Positions 22,886-34,927 of a stretch of DNA of 64,000 nucleotides are shown here, in pieces (position 1 is the stretch's first letter; each line of letters begins with the position of its first letter). The position numbers and the translations under genes were made by a program. The notes under the pieces are model-generated. The model was not told the origin of the DNA. It did no database searches and worked only from the letters and a program-made list of their open reading frames with translations. This DNA is from Neonectria sp. B-13 (lineage: Eukaryota; Ascomycota; Sordariomycetes; Hypocreales; Nectriaceae), in contig NOKP01000005.1 in assembly GCA_002682825.1 (NCBI GenBank), positions 1-64,000 of the forward strand, written 5' to 3'.

Positions 22886-23232
22886 GAAAGATAGGCCCTT
22901 GCAACTTCATATTTAGCTCTTCTTTAGTAACCCTAAAAGTCAGTATCTATGAGATCAATGGCTCACTAAATTCACATTCAACTGGCTCAAATACCAAACC
23001 TGCTGGCCTGAATGACGTGTTTTGGCGTATTTATATTGTCTTTTTGCGCTACAAGGGACCAAAATAAGGATACATTTGTTTGGAATTACTAGATATTGGA
23101 GCACTTCAACTAGTAAAATCTACATGGAACCACCATCTAGCTTTCTCGCCCTACCAATAGCCTGTTAAGCTTGAGCCTTTCTTCAAGTTGACCTCAAAGC
23201 AATGGATCCATCGATACGATAGTCTCAGTGGT

Positions 23233-24620
23233 CTAGTTTAGGATTTGTGACGCAGGCCAGGCCAGCCACCTTTTGTGCTGAGGATCCAAGAGCTCATTAA
23301 CTTCATGCAGCAAATGTTTGGCCCAGCCTTCCATAAACCAGAATGACTCCAATGACTTCAGCAAGACAGAAAAGTAGGCAAGCAGAATCAACGGGACTGG
23401 TTTCCCAGCTTCTAGTTGAGCAATGAATTCCACATCCATCCGGTAAAGCCATCCCATGACATCCTGTATTTTGCCGCCGTTGTAGTTGATCGGCTCATCG
23501 TCGGTGCCGTAGGTGGTTTTGTAGGAATCAATCAGCTGAGCGGCCTCCTGGGCATAACAGGTAGTATGTAGCTCTTGAGACTGCTCGATCATGTGAAGAA
23601 GATCCGACAATGGCTGTTGCCAGTTCTGACAAGTCCAAGCAGCGGTCGTTTTCACCTCGCTGGTATCAGGTCCCTCTCGTGATCCAAGCCCGAGAGCGAG
23701 TATGCCATGAAAAATGGCCGAATGACCAAGCGTCTGGACGATGAACCGTACACCTTGAAGAAGAGACATCCAGGGTACATTCTTCCCTTGAGAAAAGACC
23801 AGAAGTTCACCGGGGCTTGGACCTCTGGCAAAATAGTAAAGGGAAATCAACACCATTGAGGCATACATGGGTTGCGCGTTGTCCCAGCTGAGGGAGGCGA
23901 GGTTGACGGTCGCTTCCCTCACTGCAAGCTCGTAGTGATGTTCAGCTAGCGTGATGTACCGCTGAGACTCTAGAGGCTTTGATCTACATGAGTGCTGGGC
24001 CGCCATTGCCAGTATGATGTGGCAGAGGTAAGGGTGTCTGAAACTCAATGGCGGCATGTCTTCCCGCCAAAGCTTCGTGTCTCCGACAGTTGCAGATGTA
24101 TGGACAGTCCACCAATGCATCAAATCCAGATGGTCCACGATTGATACAAGGTCGGGTGTTAGAGGCAGCGTTGAGAATGGAATATTCAAGGCTGGACTCG
24201 GCGTGGATGAACATTCTAAGCTCGAGCCCACGTTGACTGGATTGGCTTCCTGAGGGTCGCCAGAGTCTTGAGTCCAGTTATTCCTCGGCCGACCAGGTTT
24301 TCGTTTCTTGGAAAAATCAGGAGACGGGCTTCTGACCGGAACATGTTGCTTTGAAAGGGGCAAGAAGTCGCAGACCATAGCAAAGCGGGTGCAGTTGCTG
24401 CATGCTGGCTTGACCTCATCGCACTTGAGTGTTCAGTGAGTGCTGGTCCAAGGGTGAGAACAGATGGCAGTGAACTCACCTTGACTTTCCGTCTCTTGCA
24501 ATTGCGACAACCAGCTCGAGACTTGGTGTGTCCTCTCCGGTGGCGCTTCTGGGGGTACTTTCCGCAATCCTGTGCCCCATCGCAAGGAGACTTCGAGCTT
24601 TCAACTGGTGAAGGACTCAT
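23233..24620 (-). CDS. Zn2Cys6 transcription factor A, Upc2-like C-terminus
   Basis: Two exons (24620-24480, 24423-23233) give 443 aa. The zinc cluster is split by a 56-bp intron right after KRRKVK and before CDEVKPAC: C38, C41, C48, C55, C58 and C65 fit CX2CX6CX6CX2CX6C. A KRKPGRPRNNW AT-hook-like motif follows. The C-terminal region (LVSIVDHLDLMHWWTVHT ... SFWFMEGWAKHLL) is the domain seen in sterol-uptake-control (Upc2/Ecm22)-like fungal factors. A related gene with the same intron position, AT-hook and C-terminus lies at 30530-31948. TTTTCG/CGAAAA palindromes stand upstream of both. It is divergent from an RTA1-like gene at 26061 and may regulate it. Confidence 0.9.
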
Positions 24621-24812
24621 GGCAGCAGACTACAGTTGGGCGTCAACGAAAGCGCGTATCCGGGTGTTTTCGAATCTGGGCGTAGGCCAGCTTAAAGCCC
24701 GCCGAGCTGACCGGCAGGAATAGGCTGTCTCCGAAACGAACGAGTAAGAAGAGCGAGTCGGTCCAGCTGCGCCCCAACGAGCGGAGTCTTGGTTCTAGTG
24801 TTCCCACCGAGC

Positions 24813-24851
24813 GTTTCCGAAACAGGGAGTTTTCGGATTCGATACGAAAAC
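24813..24851. promoter_or_regulatory. Paired palindromes upstream of regulator A
   Basis: GTTTC-C-GAAAC (24813-24823) is followed by GTTTTCG (24829-24835) inverted as CGAAAAC (24845-24851). The pair lies about 200 bp upstream of the start of regulator A. The second element resembles the copies at 25698 and 30144, suggesting an operator shared in this block. Confidence 0.45.
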
Positions 24852-25697
24852 AAGGGACCTTTGACTGACTCGTCAATCGGGGGCATGCAACCGACATGAA
24901 ATGGGTTCCGTAATAGATCTCCACCGCAAGGGATGGCCGAGGAGTGTGGGTCGAGTGTGGATGAGTACATGACTTCTCGGAGTTTTACTTGTGATTGGCA
25001 CCTGTGGCAGGTGTACTAAATACGATACCTCTTGCGCCTGCAAATCTTGCCCCTCAACGGCATACAGTCTTTGTGGCATTGCAATGTAGCGCCCTGGTTA
25101 TTATACAAGTTAATTACTGCTAGGCCAGACACCAAGGGCGACTTCTAGGCACGAGCAAGATGAGCTATCAAGTTGTTCCAGCTCAGCGGCAACACAGCTG
25201 CGGGAACAATGATGGAGAAGTCCCTATTTAACTAATCATTGTTCATACAAATCAGATATCGGACTGGTAGGCTCTTTTGATCGTTCTCCCTCATGTGACT
25301 GGACATCCCAAACTGAAATCGATGTTCTTGAGCAGGACGGTAGGCTCAAGTAGTGAGATAGTTGAAAACGACTGTGCGAGAATAAAATCTGGCTCCGGAT
25401 GGGTGAAAAAGATGCGCTAATTGTGCACCGACGAAAAGCGAAACGTGTGACGCAGGGGAATATACACAGCCATTAAAATACGAGACTTTGACGATGTCCT
25501 CGACATGTCCTCGCTGGAACGGATTCGGACCGTTGCAACCTCCACTCTCGCTTTCTATTGTTAATTCTAGCGTCTAATACTGATAGCGTAAGACGGAGGG
25601 TTTGATGACGTGTTCCGGCGTGCAGGCCAAGCCACAAGAACTTGCCGTCCCATCTCGAGACCTTAGTGCGCTCCACATGATGGATCAGGGGCCTTGG

Positions 25698-25720
25698 TTT
25701 TCGCATCTCGAATGCGAAAA
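25698..25720. promoter_or_regulatory. Perfect 23-bp inverted repeat upstream of RTA1-like gene
   Basis: TTTTCGCAT (25698-25706) is perfectly inverted as ATGCGAAAA (25712-25720) around CTCGA. It is 341 bp before the ATG of the RTA1-like gene. The same arms and the same overall length occur at 30144-30166 before regulator B. Confidence 0.5.
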
Positions 25721-26060
25721 GACGCTTATTGGCCAAGTTCCTTGGTTCCCCTCGTAAGATTATTGTATCACACCCACTCCTCCCTTGCGCAGATGCTCAA
25801 TGCAGATTGCTGGTGGAGCTCGGATGGAGCAGATGGAGGGCGGGTAATGTCTCGGCGGAAGGCAGGTCAAGTCATAAATAGAAACAAGAAGGATTTAATC
25901 TCTTGATCTCCCAGTTCTCCAGACTTCCATTTCATCTGTTGTATCCATTCCCAAGCCACTCATATTTAAAGTCACGCTGAGGCTTTGCCATCTCCTCCTC
26001 GACAACACCAGAAAATTCTACATCTTCTGCATTGTTACGCATACTGTCCACACAGCCGTC

Positions 26061-26968
26061 ATGACCAACTCGACGACTACCAAGGGATATGCTCCCTTCG
26101 ACCTTTATCCGTATAACCCGGCACAGCCCCCGGCGTTCGCCTTCTTAGCACTCTTCGCAGCCGCCGCCGTCGTCCATTTCGTCCTCATGTTCCCTTACCG
26201 ATCAGCCTTTCCCATCCCCATGATCATAGGTTCAGGCAGTGAGTTTTATCCTGGAATCGCTTCGAATTGGGACACAAGACTAACTGACACGTTTGTCTTA
26301 CAGTGGAGGCAGCCGCTTACTGGTTCCGAACACGATCGCACGATAACGTACGACAAACACTCCCGTTCATCATCCAGAACCTATTGTTGCTCGCTGCGCC
26401 GCCTTTCTTAGCGGCGACTATTTACATGTCACTTGGTCGAATTGCGCGCGCCCTCAAAGCCGAGGAGCTGTCGCTGATTAGCACGCGTTGGATGACGAAG
26501 CTATTTGTTCTTGTGGACGTCGTCTGTTTCGTGACCCAAACGGCCGGTGCGATCATGTCGGGAAGCGAAGATATTGACCAGGCGTCCCAGGGAAAGACCA
26601 TCATCCTGACGGGCCTGGCACTTCAGGTTGGTGCCTTTTCGTTCTTCATCATCTGCACCTTTACCATCCATAAGAGAATGCGATCTTCGCCGAAAGCTTC
26701 CGCCCTGACCAGCGACCTCTCGTACCGTCGTTATCTTGTCGGTCTATACATTACCAGTGTCCTTTTCTTGGTCCGCAATGTCGTTCGAATCATCGAATAC
26801 AACCAAGGCAGCGACGGAACGATATTATCGTCGGAGGTTTGGCTTTACGTCTTCGATGGCTGTTTCATGCTTGCTATCGTTGTCACTCTTATTCTCCTGC
26901 ACCCCGGACGACTAGTTAAGTCAGCTAGATATGAGAAGCAGAATGAGGGAGATATATTATTAGCCTAA
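26061..26968 (+). CDS. RTA1-like seven-helix membrane protein (copy a)
   Basis: Two exons (26061-26238, 26304-26968) give 280 aa. It is an RTA1-family integral membrane protein: predicted helices start at AFAFLALFAAAAVVHFVLMF and end near CFMLAIVVTLILL, with family features such as AATIYMSLGRIARAL, TKLFVLVDVVCFVTQTAGA, LTGLALQVGAFSFFIICTF and VRNVVRIIEYNQG. RTA1 relatives (Rta1, Rsb1, Pug1) act in lipid translocation, 7-aminocholesterol resistance or heme/porphyrin transport. The 65-bp intron is phase 1. It is divergent from regulator A, and another RTA1-like gene lies at 32646. Confidence 0.88.
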
Positions 26969-27083
26969 AAGCCAACTTTAGACTAGTCATTTAGCCCAGG
27001 TACCCTCCGTCAATACCTATACACACGACAAAGAACATGTGCCACTCTTGTAAACACTCATACCACAGCAATAGCTTAGCATT

Positions 27084-27912
27084 CTAGTAAATCCCCGGGA
27101 TCAACCGGTACGGAACGCGACCCTTAATAGCCTTCCATTGCTCACCATACTAGAGCCCAGTTAGTTGGATCCTTAATACGACTCATGCAGTGACTTACCC
27201 GTTCCGATAGATACTGGTCGAGGACAGGAACGCCTCGAGAAGCAAAGTCGTAGAAGAAAAACGAAAACACTGCAAGTCCCCAAGACCATCCTGCAGAAGT
27301 AGCGGCGTATGAAGCCCGCCAAATGGTGTAGCCACCGTAGTTGATGTGTCTGGCAAGAGAAAATAATCCATTCGCGTAGGGCTTTCCTTTGTTGGCAGGG
27401 TCCTTCTTAAACCATGTTCGCTGCAGTTCCGAGATCATCTCCGTCATGATACCGGTCAGGTAGAGCCCCGTACTCAAAAGTAGCCATGGAGACTGGCCTG
27501 CATCGGCCAAAGACGTCCAAGCCGGTGCTTGTGAGGTCACGGCCCAGAGAGAGAAGATAGTGTTCAGAGAGTTGAAGATGGAGTTGAAAACCGAGATGGC
27601 GAATGCTGATGCCGGTAGCATGTCCTGCTCCGAGACGACGAGAAGGGTGACGATTTGCTTCAGGCTACTGCCAAAAGCCATGAATGAAATGGCGCCATAG
27701 TAGGGCTGTAGCTGGGTGGTTGCGGCATTGACGACGAGGCCATGCTCTACTGAGCGGCCACCGAGGAACTCGATGAAGTTGGAGGCCCAGCCGCGCTGGA
27801 GAAGGCCATATTGCAAGAAGACATCTGCGGCGCGGAGCCCGACGAAGATGGATGAGCCGAGAAGATTGAACCGCTTTTCGCGGGACAGGTTGTCGTGGAG
27901 TTGCTTGGGCAT
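27084..27912 (-). CDS. DUF1295 / steroid 5-alpha-reductase-like membrane protein
   Basis: Two exons (27912-27199, 27149-27084) give 259 aa. The protein has several hydrophobic segments and the DUF1295 pattern (related to steroid 5-alpha-reductase and isoprenylcysteine methyltransferase C-terminal domains): LFSLARHINYGGYTIWRASYA and, from the last exon, YGEQWKAIKGRVPYRLIPGIY. The second exon was found from a GTAAGT donor, a CTAAC branch site and a CTAG acceptor, and it completes the conserved end that a single-exon reading would lose. Function is likely in lipid or sterol modification in the ER; the substrate is unknown. It shares a divergent promoter region with an NmrA-like gene. Confidence 0.85.
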
Positions 27913-28250
27913 GGTTGTCCTCCGAGAGTTAGTGTTTTTCTAGGACGCAGAAGTCGGTCGATTGAAGCTGCAGGGGCACTGAAGATTTGTAACCTTTGAC
28001 CTACATGTACCACGAAAAAGAGTGTGACAGTTGTCTCGAAAGAAAAATAGCACTATATGGGTAATAGCCCGGCCTTTCTCGGGAGTCCGAGAATGGCTGC
28101 CCACTGCTCAGTCAGCATCTATGTCGCTCTGGGGCAGTTTAGAACCTAAGATTTCCTATCGAGTGACATCTGGACGCGTCACGCGAGAGCCGAAGGCCGA
28201 GAAGTGATTCTGCGGGCGGGAACGCAAAGCTGCGGTAGCGTCTTAAAGGA

Positions 28251-28347
28251 GTCTTGGCGTTGTCCGAGGGGTCTTGGCGTTATCCGATGATCTTAGCGTT
28301 GCCTGACCGATCTTCCCGTTGGCTGAAAGTCTTGGCATTCTCCGAAA
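28251..28347 (+). repeat. Five imperfect 19-20-bp tandem repeats in a promoter
   Basis: Five head-to-tail units start at 28251, 28271, 28290, 28310 and 28329, all variants of GTCTTGGCGTTNTCCGA. They lie 224-320 bp before the NmrA-like ATG at 28571. Repeated TCCGA steps suggest an array of transcription factor sites rather than random drift. Confidence 0.65.
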
Positions 28348-28458
28348 CACCGACATATCATGGGTATGATTGGCTGATTTCTTAGAGCTTCAGTGGGCGC
28401 CGACGCCAGTGACGTGAGCATCTGTCTCAAAACATCGCGTTTAGACTTTTGAAGGGAG

Positions 28459-28465
28459 GATATAA
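28459..28465 (+). promoter_or_regulatory. TATA-like box
   Basis: GATATAA 106 bp before ATG 28571, in the context GAGGATATAAC that is also found before the NmrA-like gene at 18364. Confidence 0.4.
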
Positions 28466-28492
28466 CGTCGACGCTCGTCTTCAAAATTGTGA

Positions 28493-29589
<1,097 letters not shown>

Positions 29590-30529
29590 GTGACCACCTT
29601 GGTGGTGTAGAGTCTGGAATTTGTGATATTTTAGGCACCATTGTTCAAAAGTAGAGGATGAACAGGTATGTCCATCCGCAAATTTAAATCTTTGTCCATA
29701 TCATGGTAATCCCAAATGTGAATTGCCCATTACTCATCTCAAAGCTCTCAACGAGGACCCTGTACGAAGTATTTGACGTACTGCGGCTTGCAACAAACCT
29801 GCTCTTTACGTCATTGCCTGCTGGGGAATATTATGATCCAACTTTAAATCTATGGCTAGCGGAACCTAGAGAGCGAGATTTATCTGCCGCCCATAGGCAT
29901 CAATATCAGAGTTCATGACAAGAGTCTCGAGCACATGTGGCGAAGATTATCTGAGCGGGAACATCAGCCTGGAGCATCACGAGGCTGCCGCGATAAGCTG
30001 CCCTCACTTGTAAAACAACTACTTGACAGTCACGCGGAAAAGTCCCAAAGCGCACGCTGACATGATGCAGACAGCCCGTTGGACATGAGGGTTTTCGCGT
30101 CAGCATGCGAATATCGTCTCCACTCACCCCTGGGCGCGGAGAGTTTTCGCACCGCCAATGCGAAAAAACCGCCTCGGAAGTAATCCTTGGCTTTGCTCCT
30201 AAATCCTCACGCTGACTCCGCACTCGCCTTTCTGTCATTCCCGGGCGTTCCGGCCACGGCCAAGCTAGCTATGAAGCAGCACATTTTCCAGTGGACCGTA
30301 CCAACATGCCGTAGACCAAACTGGCAGAGCATCGTCATTCGTCCCCAAGACATTTCCAGCGCCAGGATTCTCACGGTCGACGGCACAGCAGTTCTAGCGC
30401 CCGAGAGATCGCGGAGGTCCCGACGATAGACAAATAGCCACCAGGTGCCTCCCTCCAGACCGGTCACCTTGGCCCTTCACGAGCCGCCTCATCCGCACGT
30501 AATCGACTTCTGAGATGATTTTCCACGCC
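29590..30529. other. Intergenic region with palindromes
   Basis: 0.94 kb before regulator B. No gene is supported. It contains the element at 30144-30166 and a weaker copy at about 30092-30113. Confidence 0.45.
30092..30166. promoter_or_regulatory. Two TTTTCGC...GCGAA inverted repeats upstream of regulator B
   Basis: The strong copy is TTTTCGCA (30144-30151) inverted as TGCGAAAA (30159-30166), 23 bp overall. A degenerate copy, TTTTCGC (30092-30098) with TGCGAAT (30106-30112), lies 50 bp before it. They are 364 and about 420 bp upstream of ATG 30530. Confidence 0.5.
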
Positions 30530-31948
30530 ATGAAGTCACAAGAATCCCGCGCTGAAAGCTCCGAGGCTGGAAACCTCTCCAGACGAGCGAGGAAGCCGCA
30601 TCGCAAGTCACGAGCCGGGTGTCTCGGATGCAAGCGACGCAAAGTCAAGGTGGCCACTTCAACGCTTCATCATCTCCCCCAATACTGACTGAAGCAGTGT
30701 GACGAAGAGAAGCCTGCGTGCGCAAACTGCATCCGCTTCGACATACCTTGCAGCTTCGTGCCTCTGCATGCACCAAGTCCGGAGTCTCCGTCACAAGGCC
30801 CGTCTGGAAACGGTGGTGTCAATCATAATGCAACGCCCTTTGCAGCACCGCGAAGGGGCCCAGGAAGGCCACGCAAAGATTGGGCCACTCTGGCGAAGCC
30901 ACTCGTACAAGCAATGGAGAGGTTTGAAATAAGACACTCGTCGCCGACTCCCTTGGATCCCGGACCTTGTTCTTTAAACATCACCGATGCTGAGCTGCTC
31001 CTTCATTATACTTCACATACAGCTGCAACACTTCACGACTCCGACGACCTCGGCACTAACATTGCTGTATTCTGGGCTCGAAACGTCCCTCAAATGGGTC
31101 TCTCGTACCCCTCTGTATTGCAAATCTCATGTGCTTTATCTGGGTACCACAGAGCCTATTTGGAACCAGCCCAGAGCGACACCCGCGCCCACTACCTTTC
31201 CGTCGCGAGGCACTACGCAGAGTCGGGTCTGACTGAGCTCTACAAGACCCATCCAACCATCAACGAGTCCAACTGCGGCGCCCTCTACGTGGCAGCGATG
31301 CTTTTATGCTATTGCGCTTTCGCTGCCGGACCGACGGGCCCCAACGATTTACTCATCTGCAATGCTGGCGATGGGGCATCTCCGTTCTGGCTGCCGAGGA
31401 TCCAAGGTGTGCGACTGATCCGGCAAATGATCGAGCCAGCGACTCTTTTTACTGGACTGACGGCGCCGCTGGGAAGTCCCCCAGACAACGGGCACGACCA
31501 GAGGCCGATGAACTTCCTTGACGAGGTTCTTCGAGCTGGCTGGGCTGAGCCTTTCGACAAACTCCGCAAGTGGATTGCGTCGCACGAGTCGCCCGACACT
31601 CTTATTTATATACAGGCCCTCGCGTCTCTGTCCGCCGTATACGAGACAAACTACGGCACCGGCACTAGAATACACGAGGGCTATCCAGATGATCGCCCCG
31701 TCCTGGGGTGGCTGTACCGCTTGCCAGACCTCTTTGTCGCGCATCTACAGCGAAAAGAGCCCCAGGCATTATTGATTCTGGCTTATTATGTCCCTTTGTT
31801 GATGACTCTCAGGAGATGCTGGTTCCTAGATGGGTGGGCGAAACATCTCCTAGCCTCAATACGGGAGATGTTAAGTCTAGACTTGGAAGGCTGGTTGGAG
31901 TGGCCTCTCGATGTGTGCCATAAGGAGATGTTGATCTCAGAGTCCTAA
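30530..31948 (+). CDS. Zn2Cys6 transcription factor B, Upc2-like C-terminus
   Basis: Two exons (30530-30649, 30698-31948) give 456 aa. The zinc cluster (AGCLGCKRRKVK | CDEEKPACANCIRFDIPC) is split by a 48-bp intron at the same codon as in regulator A, although the donor GTGGCC is weak. A RRGPGRPRKDW AT-hook-like motif and the C-terminal RCWFLDGWAKHLL segment also match regulator A. The N-terminal exon is short and was found by linking the two halves of the cluster. An in-frame ATG at 30515 would add 5 residues; 30530 has the better context (ACGCCATGA). The two proteins are diverged paralogues. Likely role is regulation of the membrane/lipid genes around it. Confidence 0.88.
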
Positions 31949-32645
31949 AATTGACTCGGCGTATGTATGATATGACTAAGTCACGGCAAACTTTTATTGC
32001 CTTTATTTTGATGTCTTTCAAGTTAGCAAGTTCGGTGAACACTTCCAGCTCACATCGGAGGTTATTTATCAGGTTCCACCAACACCCAGCGGTTTCATAA
32101 CTCTTTAGACCATCGAGAACTGCTTTCAAGGCTCAAAGGTGTTCCTCCAATTTTCTCAATTGACTCAAACGGTCCTTGTGAGTAAAGATCTCGGCTGACC
32201 TCCGCTGCTAGTGATTAGTACATCCAACTTTGATGTGAAGGTCTATTTGTGTCAATTCTTCTTTCATGATGCGGCTAGATTATTCCTCATCTGCAAAGTC
32301 AATCACGTGCTCCACCCACTCTATTTCTCTCTTGGGGGCTAAAAGTAGCGGAGTCTTCTCTGCAGAGGCTAGAATTGCAGTGCAAGATCAAAGTTGGTCG
32401 CTTTGCCTGTTGGTTGCCTTCAAATTTCAACGTCCTGTGCACACTTATTAGAGGTCCTCCGCACCTCTCCTTCAGCGCTAGGATCCAATATAGATGTTAC
32501 CATTCCATAATCATGGATTGCTTGACTCCCCAAGTCCTTAAGGTGCGCTTTCAGTAAGCGTCACGTATTTACTAACGGTCTTTCCAGAATGAGAGACGTG
32601 TTGTTATATCACGTCGCCATAGATTTATCTAATTAACAATAATTG
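31949..32645. other. Intergenic region between convergent genes
   Basis: 0.7 kb between regulator B and the leftward RTA1-like gene. Nothing recognisable. Confidence 0.4.
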
Positions 32646-33584
32646 CTATCTTGCCGGCTTGAAAAACGTGGCCTCTTCGATTACATCTGCTGACCGTATC
32701 CTTTTCGGCATGTGACCGATCGAGGATAGAGAAACCCAACTTTCAGGCCTTCTCACTGTCACCGGGAACCATATAAAAAAGGTCACCATTACAGCCAACA
32801 TCGGTGCCGAATCAAACACGTACAAGGGCCATTCATGTAGCACAATATAGCCTCTGTCCCCCAGTCCAAACTCGACGATGCGAAAAATACACCGTGTCAT
32901 AATCAGCGTGCTCACTGCGTATAGCATTCGAAGAGGTTGTTCCCACTGCACTGTCGTAGAAATAACTGTCCCTCTTTGACCGTGCAGCATCCTCCGGTGA
33001 AAGGCAATTGCCGTCGCCCAAAACAGACCAAAGGTGCTGGCATGAAGTGCGAGACCGATAATGGCAATGATTTGACCGAGCTTCGTGCGCTGCTTCTGCA
33101 CTATGAACCCCACCGCAATGCCTTGAGCCGCCAGGGAAAGCAGGTTTCCGGAAAGAAGTATTATGGTCGACTTGCTGACTTGGACAAGAGAATGCTTTTC
33201 TCCGTTGGCATTGCGGATGGCTCGGCCTAAAGCCATGCATATTGACGCAGTGAATAAGAGAGGAGCTAAAAGTGTAGTGCTTTGTTGTATGACAAACAGT
33301 GTCAGATCCCCAGTGCTGTTTTGGGCGGCTGCTCGGCAGGCATACCCGAGGGACTGTACTGTTAGGGTGGTCAGCATTTGGTACATGAGTAGAAGACAGA
33401 GGAGTAGCATACGTAAGCCCCCGGATACGAAGGGAATACAGAACCAAGCCCGAGTCTTCCAGATGCGCCAAGCATTGGCTAAAGTAACGGCGAAGAAGGT
33501 TGCACAGAAGACTCCAGCCGCGGCAGCTGAGGGCACAAATTCCCACCAGTGATGCTTATCACTGTGGGGTTCAAACTCGGCCAT
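32646..33584 (-). CDS. RTA1-like seven-helix membrane protein (copy b)
   Basis: Two exons (33584-33413, 33358-32646) give 294 aa. The 54-bp intron (GTATGC ... CTAACAG) is a multiple of three and free of stops, so a naive reading keeps 18 extra residues; removing it creates IPFVSGGLLQSLGYACRA, which fits the conserved RTA1 motif IPFVIGGLFEVIGY. Other family features are SICMALGRAIRNANG, IIGLALHASTFGLF, TRCIFRIVEFGLGDRGY and HEWPLYVFDSAPML. It probably sits in the plasma membrane or endomembranes. It pairs with copy a at 26061, giving the block two RTA1 proteins and two related regulators. Confidence 0.88.
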   Translation of the reverse strand: MAEFEPHSDKHHWWEFVPSAAAAGVFCATFFAVTLANAWRIWKTRAWFCIPFVSGGLRMLLLCLLLMYQMLTTLTVQSLGYACRAAAQNSTGDLTLFVIQQSTTLLAPLLFTASICMALGRAIRNANGEKHSLVQVSKSTIILLSGNLLSLAAQGIAVGFIVQKQRTKLGQIIAIIGLALHASTFGLFWATAIAFHRRMLHGQRGTVISTTVQWEQPLRMLYAVSTLIMTRCIFRIVEFGLGDRGYIVLHEWPLYVFDSAPMLAVMVTFFIWFPVTVRRPESWVSLSSIGHMPKRIRSADVIEEATFFKPAR

Positions 33585-34927
33585 ATGTTGAAAGCCCTGG
33601 GTAGCTGAGAAAGTAGGTGATTGAAGATGCAGCTGACATCAAGTCAAGATTTGCAGCGATGTGTCAAAGACAAAGAGTCAAAGACAGAACAGACAATAGG
33701 GAGAATAGATCAAGGGACGTCATCGAGCTTGGTCACTTAATGAGGGTAAATTGACTTGAGCAGGTAATAACTGAAGGTTCTAGGCTAAGAGGGAAGTACC
33801 GGCGCTTTTAATCAGAACCCAGAGCAAATCAGCCTTGGCGTGCCGGGCAGATTTCTGCTCCAGTACTCTCCATGGCAACCCCTGACACGTACTTGGGGAG
33901 AAGCAGGACTAATCGTGACTATTTAAATACGGTGCAACATGCACGGGCGGATACAAACCAATTGTTATCCCTGATATGCCGCGTATACCAACTCTTCCCG
34001 GATACGCGTGTCCAGGCCGGATGGTCCGGGACTGCTCGGATGCAACAGACCGGTGGATCCGAATGCGAGCAAATAAGCTTAACCCAAGTACGCGGACAAT
34101 ACGACATATAATTATCAGGTCCCACATGCAAACTCGCAGTCCGGCTCAAGCCGTTCTCGCAAGCTGAAACTTTAAGGAGGTCTCACTCTGGCCTGGCCCA
34201 GACACATCAGGTGTCAGCTGTCAAGTATTGGACAGTCTGATTCTCCACGATGAATGTTCCCCAGACATCCAATGCTATCAACTATGGAAAGTTGGAGGAC
34301 TTGACGGTTCCAACTTGGGGTAAATGGTTGCGACCGGTTCGTGTGACACGCAGCTAGACGTTCAAAGTCCAGATCAATTCCTACCCCCTTACCAACTTCA
34401 CCCGCAATCGTATCTCAGGCCTGCTATGCCAGGTTGGTCGTCGGATTATTCGGAAAGGCAATCACACAACGAATTTACTGGAAAGCGCCACCGCTAGCTG
34501 CCCGTGAACTTAGATGCCGAAACCAAAATCAGTCGAGGCGGAGCGGATAAAATTGAACCATCTCCCTTGGACCAATGTGGGGTTTGGCCGGTGCTTACAT
34601 CAAGAGTGGACGGGGAGGATAATAGCGCTGCCGAGTTGCCATACACTGCAATTCTAGCCTCTACAGAGGAGACTCCCTGGACTATTTTTAGCCTGTCAGA
34701 AATCTGCAGATATGGGCGAACTGTTTTTCCGAAACTTCTCGACCATCATCCGGCATGCATTCCTGCCTGAGAGACGGGGAAGCAATCCACAGCCTGATTT
34801 CGGTTGAGCCTCGTTGATAACTTGAAAATGCGCATTCTTTTTTTTTCCCGCTGGGAATATTACATCTAAACTTGCTTCTCTTCCCGAAACCTGTGCGTTC
34901 ATACAGTTTCTTCCCCAACCCTCAAAC
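33585..34927. other. 1.3 kb intergenic region
   Basis: No supported gene. One inverted repeat, CGCGTAT (33980-33986) with ATACGCG (34002-34008), lies about 400 bp upstream of the leftward RTA1-like gene. A poly-T run is at 34840-34850. Confidence 0.4.

Larger units (their letters stand above)
21933..23232. other. Intergenic region
   Basis: 1.3 kb, fairly AT-rich, with no confident gene. It holds a short 30-bp tandem repeat and the small open frame described separately. Confidence 0.4.
24621..26060. other. Divergent promoter region between regulator A and RTA1-like gene
   Basis: 1.4 kb without genes. It contains two TTTTCG...CGAAAA inverted repeats (24829-24851 and 25698-25720) and a GTTTC-C-GAAAC palindrome (24813-24823), listed separately. 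Open frames in this region carry no protein signature. Confidence 0.5.
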
